Shown: in pieces, positions 61,266 through 64,000 of the stretch
How positions within the stretch are numbered: position 1 is the stretch's first letter
Layout: the number at the start of each line of letters is the position of its first letter
NCBI GenBank assembly: GCA_003389215.1
Contig: QQVP01000037.1
Location: 62,001 to 126,000, forward strand
Length of the DNA: 64,000 bases
Direction: 5' to 3'
DNA from: Planctomycetota bacterium
GTDB lineage: Bacteria > Planctomycetota > Planctomycetia > Pirellulales > UBA7805
The notes under the pieces: generated by a model
Seen by the model: only the letters and a program-made list of their open reading frames with translations
The model's database searches: none
Told to the model about the DNA's origin: nothing
Position numbers and translations under genes: made by a program

Positions 61266-61296
61266 ACCAACAAGGTCGCCCGCGGAGAGGACGGCG

Positions 61297-61899
61297 ATGC
61301 AGCCCTTTAAGCAACACACCGGAGTCGTGGTGGCGATGGACCGAGCCAACGTCGACACGGACCAGATCATTCCGAAGCAGTTCTTGAAACGGATCGAACG
61401 CTCTGGCTTCGGACAGTTTCTGTTCTACGATTGGCGCTTCCACGACGACGGCAGCCTGCGCGCCGATTTCGAATTGAATGATCCCGCCGCGGACGGGGCG
61501 AGCGTGCTGATTGCGAGAAGCAATTTCGGCAGCGGCTCGAGCCGCGAACACGCCCCCTGGGCGCTGGAGGATTACGGATTTCGGTTGCTGGTGGCTCCTT
61601 CCTTTGCGGATATTTTTTACAACAATTGCTTCAAGAACGGCATTCTCCCGGTCACACTCGCCAAACAATCCGTCGACGAACTGTTCGAGCGAGCGGCCCG
61701 CCATCGGCCCTATCGATTGAGTGTCGACCTGGAGAGCTGCCGCCTTTGGGACGAGCACGGCTTCGAAGAGTCATTCGAGATCGATCCGTTCCGCCGACAT
61801 TGCCTGCTCAACGGACTCGACGATATCGGGCTGACGCTCGCGCACGAAGACAAGATCGCCGCATTCGAATCGCGGCGAGGCTACGCCCCCATTGCTTAG
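61297..61899 (+). CDS. leuD: 3-isopropylmalate dehydratase small subunit
   Basis: The 200-residue swivelling-domain partner of LeuC has the family motifs [35 protein letters not shown] and [17 protein letters not shown]. It completes the isopropylmalate isomerase active site. The length is typical (about 190-210). It is separated from leuC by only 54 bp, part of which is a duplication of the leuC end, and the two are surely one operon. AGAGG is upstream of the ATG. Confidence 0.96.
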   Translation: MQPFKQHTGVVVAMDRANVDTDQIIPKQFLKRIERSGFGQFLFYDWRFHDDGSLRADFELNDPAADGASVLIARSNFGSGSSREHAPWALEDYGFRLLVAPSFADIFYNNCFKNGILPVTLAKQSVDELFERAARHRPYRLSVDLESCRLWDEHGFEESFEIDPFRRHCLLNGLDDIGLTLAHEDKIAAFESRRGYAPIA

Positions 61900-61935
61900 T
61901 GGTTCATTGCGAGACGGTCGCCTGCATTCCGACCC

Positions 61936-63033
61936 ATGACAAGAAACCGTGAGTCGAACGTGAAACGGATCACCGCATCGCTGTTGCGAGTGTCGGTCTG
62001 GCTGGCGATTTCGCTCGGCGGGCTCACGTCCGTCGCCGACGCGGCGGACAAGCTCGTTGAGCCGACGGTCGTGCTCGAGGGTCTCGCGAATCCCACGTCG
62101 CTGACCATTAGTCCAGATGGTGAACTCTTCGTCGCCGAGAGCGGCGCCGGGCGTGTCGTCCACGTGGTTGGCGACCAGCCGGAGGCTCTGATCACGGACT
62201 TTGCCGTCGTTTCGGCGCAGCTCGCGGGACGGCAACTTGCCTTCGGTCCGACGAGCCTGGTCGCACTCGATCGCCAGACGTTGGCTGTGGGGCATCAAGA
62301 TTCCGCCACCGAGTCCGCCCGCATTAGCGTCTTCCGGTTGCCGGCTCCCGGAGAATCGATTCCGGCTTCGGAGGCGATCGCCGAGTTCGTGCCGCGCGCC
62401 GGTCAGCCCCGCCCGACAAGTGAAAAAGCCGCGGTGACGTCGCTCGTCCTGCGGTCTGGCGAAGGCAACGATTCAAAGTCGATTTACGCGACGCTGGCTA
62501 CCGCCTCCGAAGCAGGTTGGGTCGGCCAGGTCGATTGGAGATCGGGTCGGGCAATGGGCCGCATCGATCCGTTTTCGAGGGCCCGGCCCGCCACCGACAC
62601 ACGCTGGCCGCGGGCCCTCGCGCTCAGCACGCAGTCGCCGAATCAGTATCTGGTCGTTGCCGATGCCGGGCAGCCTTCCGCGGATCGAGATAGCCAGATC
62701 AGCTTTCACGATCTGAAGAGTCGCCTCATCTTGTTGCAGATTCCGATCGGCTTGTACGACGTGTCCGGCGTTGCCTACAGCGAACGTACACCGTACTTGT
62801 ATGTCCTCGATCTTGCCATGGCCAACCCGCAGGAGGGCGGCCTCTTCCGCCTCGATCAGACGATCGCCAATGGCCGCCAGAGCGTGAAGGCCGTCAAGAT
62901 CGCCGCGCTCGAATCGCCGACGGCACTTGCCTTCGCTCCCAACGGTTGCCTGTTCGTCACCACCCGCGGACCTGTCACGCGCGAAGGCGAGCCGCCCTCG
63001 GGAAAGCTCTTGATGTTTGATACGGGGCTGTAG
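61936..63033 (+). CDS. Secreted beta-propeller-like protein
   Basis: The 365-residue protein has a signal peptide (LLRVSVWLAISLGGLTSVADA) and then repeated WD/NHL-like blades. Examples are PTSLTISPDGELFVAESGAGRVV, PTSLVALDRQTLAVGH, DVSGVAYSERTPYLYVLD and SPTALAFAPNGCLFVTTRG. Such propellers bind proteins or small molecules; no catalytic residues are recognised. It starts 36 bp after leuD and may be cotranscribed. An in-frame GTG at 61960 is an alternative start. Confidence 0.65.
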   Translation: MTRNRESNVKRITASLLRVSVWLAISLGGLTSVADAADKLVEPTVVLEGLANPTSLTISPDGELFVAESGAGRVVHVVGDQPEALITDFAVVSAQLAGRQLAFGPTSLVALDRQTLAVGHQDSATESARISVFRLPAPGESIPASEAIAEFVPRAGQPRPTSEKAAVTSLVLRSGEGNDSKSIYATLATASEAGWVGQVDWRSGRAMGRIDPFSRARPATDTRWPRALALSTQSPNQYLVVADAGQPSADRDSQISFHDLKSRLILLQIPIGLYDVSGVAYSERTPYLYVLDLAMANPQEGGLFRLDQTIANGRQSVKAVKIAALESPTALAFAPNGCLFVTTRGPVTREGEPPSGKLLMFDTGL

Positions 63034-63038
63034 TTGTC

Positions 63039-63368
63039 ATGTCGGATGCGTCTCGCCGCGAGAAGATTGAAGCGATGCTGGCCGACGAGCCGGGCGACTC
63101 GTTTCTGCGCTACAGTCTGGCCATGGAGCTGGATAAGGAGGGGCAGAACGAACGTAGTTTGGCGCTGCTCGCGGAACTTTCGGCCGAAGCGACGCCCTAC
63201 GTGCCGGCGTTCTTCATGGCCGGTCAACAGCTTGCCCGTCTGGGAAGAGTCAACGAGGCCCGCGACATTCTCCGCGACGGCATCGAAACGGCGCGAGCGC
63301 AGCAAGACGCGCATGCCGCGGCGGAGATGAGTGAGTTTCTGGTCACGCTGGGCGTTGAGGGAGAGTAG
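63039..63368 (+). CDS. Small TPR-type protein
   Basis: The 109-residue cytoplasmic protein consists of helical pairs: SFLRYSLAMELDKEGQNERSLALLAEL and FFMAGQQLARLGRVNEARDILRDGIETA, which fit tetratricopeptide repeats. It begins five bases after the stop codon of the propeller gene, so the two are cotranscribed. It is probably a protein-interaction module; no partner is indicated. Confidence 0.72.
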   Translation: MSDASRREKIEAMLADEPGDSFLRYSLAMELDKEGQNERSLALLAELSAEATPYVPAFFMAGQQLARLGRVNEARDILRDGIETARAQQDAHAAAEMSEFLVTLGVEGE

Positions 63369-63402
63369 ACGCTCGCCCGCTTCGATCGCTCCGGAAGAAC
63401 GT

Positions 63403-63972
63403 TCACGGGGTCCGCGAACCGGTCGAACAGGCGGACGCGACCGCGCAGGACACGCAAGTGACACACTTGCCTTCGGCCTCTTCTGTCCCACAGTTGGGCC
63501 CGCAGCCCTGTTCCAACGTCTCGCTGAACTGACGAAACTGAACATTCGCTTCGTAGAGTTCCACGAGTTCGTCACTCAGCTGCTCGAACTGGTCGGGTAC
63601 GGAGCCCAGAAAATAGAAGTAGACGCGGCTGCCGTCGAAGAGCGGCTCGACATCGAGCAATGTCGCGTTGACGCCGAGTTCCGCCAGGCGGCGACTGCAA
63701 ATGTCGAGCGCGCGGAACTTGTCACGTTCCAGCCGCGCCGACAGCATCTCGTCCTCGGCCGTCATCCGCCGCAGAATCTGACCATCGGGCTCCGCGACGG
63801 CGTCCCCATCGACGGACGCGGACGGACCGCCGGTTGTGGTGAGCACATGCCCCGTTTCCAGTCCCCGTGGCGTGCGCAACACGACGCGACACATCCGCGG
63901 ATAGACGGCGGCGTCGGCCGCGTGGAAGCGACCAATCTGTCCCAACGTGCCGATTCGTACGAGGTGGTCCAT
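63403..63972 (-). CDS. PSP1-domain-like protein with Cys-rich C-terminus
   Basis: The 189-residue protein contains a segment resembling the PSP1 C-terminal domain (ERDKFRALDICSRRLAELG, then LFDGSRVYFYFLGSVPDQFEQL). In YaaT-like proteins this domain links to RNA turnover and signalling complexes. The last ~27 residues carry six Cys residues (GCGPNC ... KCVTCVSCAV ... C), similar to the Cys-rich tails of Firmicute PSP1/YaaT proteins and possibly an Fe-S or zinc site. The start near the window end is an ATG at 63972. It converges with the TPR gene. Confidence 0.6.
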   Translation of the reverse strand: MDHLVRIGTLGQIGRFHAADAAVYPRMCRVVLRTPRGLETGHVLTTTGGPSASVDGDAVAEPDGQILRRMTAEDEMLSARLERDKFRALDICSRRLAELGVNATLLDVEPLFDGSRVYFYFLGSVPDQFEQLSDELVELYEANVQFRQFSETLEQGCGPNCGTEEAEGKCVTCVSCAVASACSTGSRTP

Positions 63973-64000
63973 ACTCGACAGTATAACGACGCCGGCGGGC

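Overview
The window is high-GC DNA (roughly 60 percent or more) that is almost entirely protein-coding, with no rRNA, tRNA, CRISPR array or transposase that I can see. The gene content points to Planctomycetota, most likely the Pirellulales or relatives. The markers are a subtilase with the planctomycete-type N-terminal ETLEDR motif, small planctomycete-style zinc-ribbon and helix-turn-helix proteins, secreted PQQ-like propellers and outer-membrane barrels, two csrA paralogues, and a fatty acyl-AMP ligase/ACP/oxoamine-synthase fusion. The assignment is inference from gene families, because no phylogenetic marker RNA is present.

Layout. 1-4.2 kb: a two-polypeptide pyruvate:ferredoxin-type 2-oxoacid oxidoreductase. 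4.2-8.6 kb: a small HTH protein (minus strand), the 1145-residue FAAL-ACP-AONS fusion, and a 57-residue ORF with a TTG start that is missed by ATG/GTG length filters. 8.7-16 kb: single genes (outer-membrane barrel, sugar isomerase-like TIM barrel, PQQ propeller, ArfB, acyl-CoA dehydrogenase, UVR-motif protein), with two copies of a ~162-bp repeat lacking any ORF. 16.4-18.4 kb: csrA, a barrel protein and a second csrA. 18.8-23.4 kb: M24 peptidase, FabH-like synthase, zinc-ribbon protein, CpsB-type phosphatase and a gluzincin-like protein.

23.75-51.9 kb is a large exopolysaccharide locus. It opens with five tandem paralogues of a small secreted family that I cannot name (signal peptide, one beta-sandwich domain, an RLWxxxTAPP-like signature, and a hydrophobic C-terminal segment with a Ser-ended tail). 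These are followed by a Wza-like export lipoprotein, a Wzc-like tyrosine autokinase and an O-antigen-ligase/TPR protein on the plus strand. A 12-gene minus-strand block follows: sulfotransferase, methyltransferase, glycosyltransferases, a flippase-glycosyltransferase fusion, a Wzy-like polymerase, an acyltransferase and an acetyltransferase. A WecA-type initiating transferase on the plus strand closes the locus. Together these encode lipid-linked repeat-unit assembly, flipping, polymerisation, export, phosphoregulation and decoration (acyl, acetyl, methyl, sulfate).

52-64 kb: a subtilase with nine 47-residue repeats, five of which were recently duplicated as a block; two divergent methyltransferase-like genes; a membrane Ser/Thr kinase; leuC-leuD; a secreted propeller; a TPR protein; and a PSP1-like protein with a Cys-rich tail. 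Recurrent small-scale features are short tandem duplications sitting on or next to stop codons (five cases) and two families of dispersed non-coding repeats. The tandem secreted paralogue array is the best candidate for an undescribed system.
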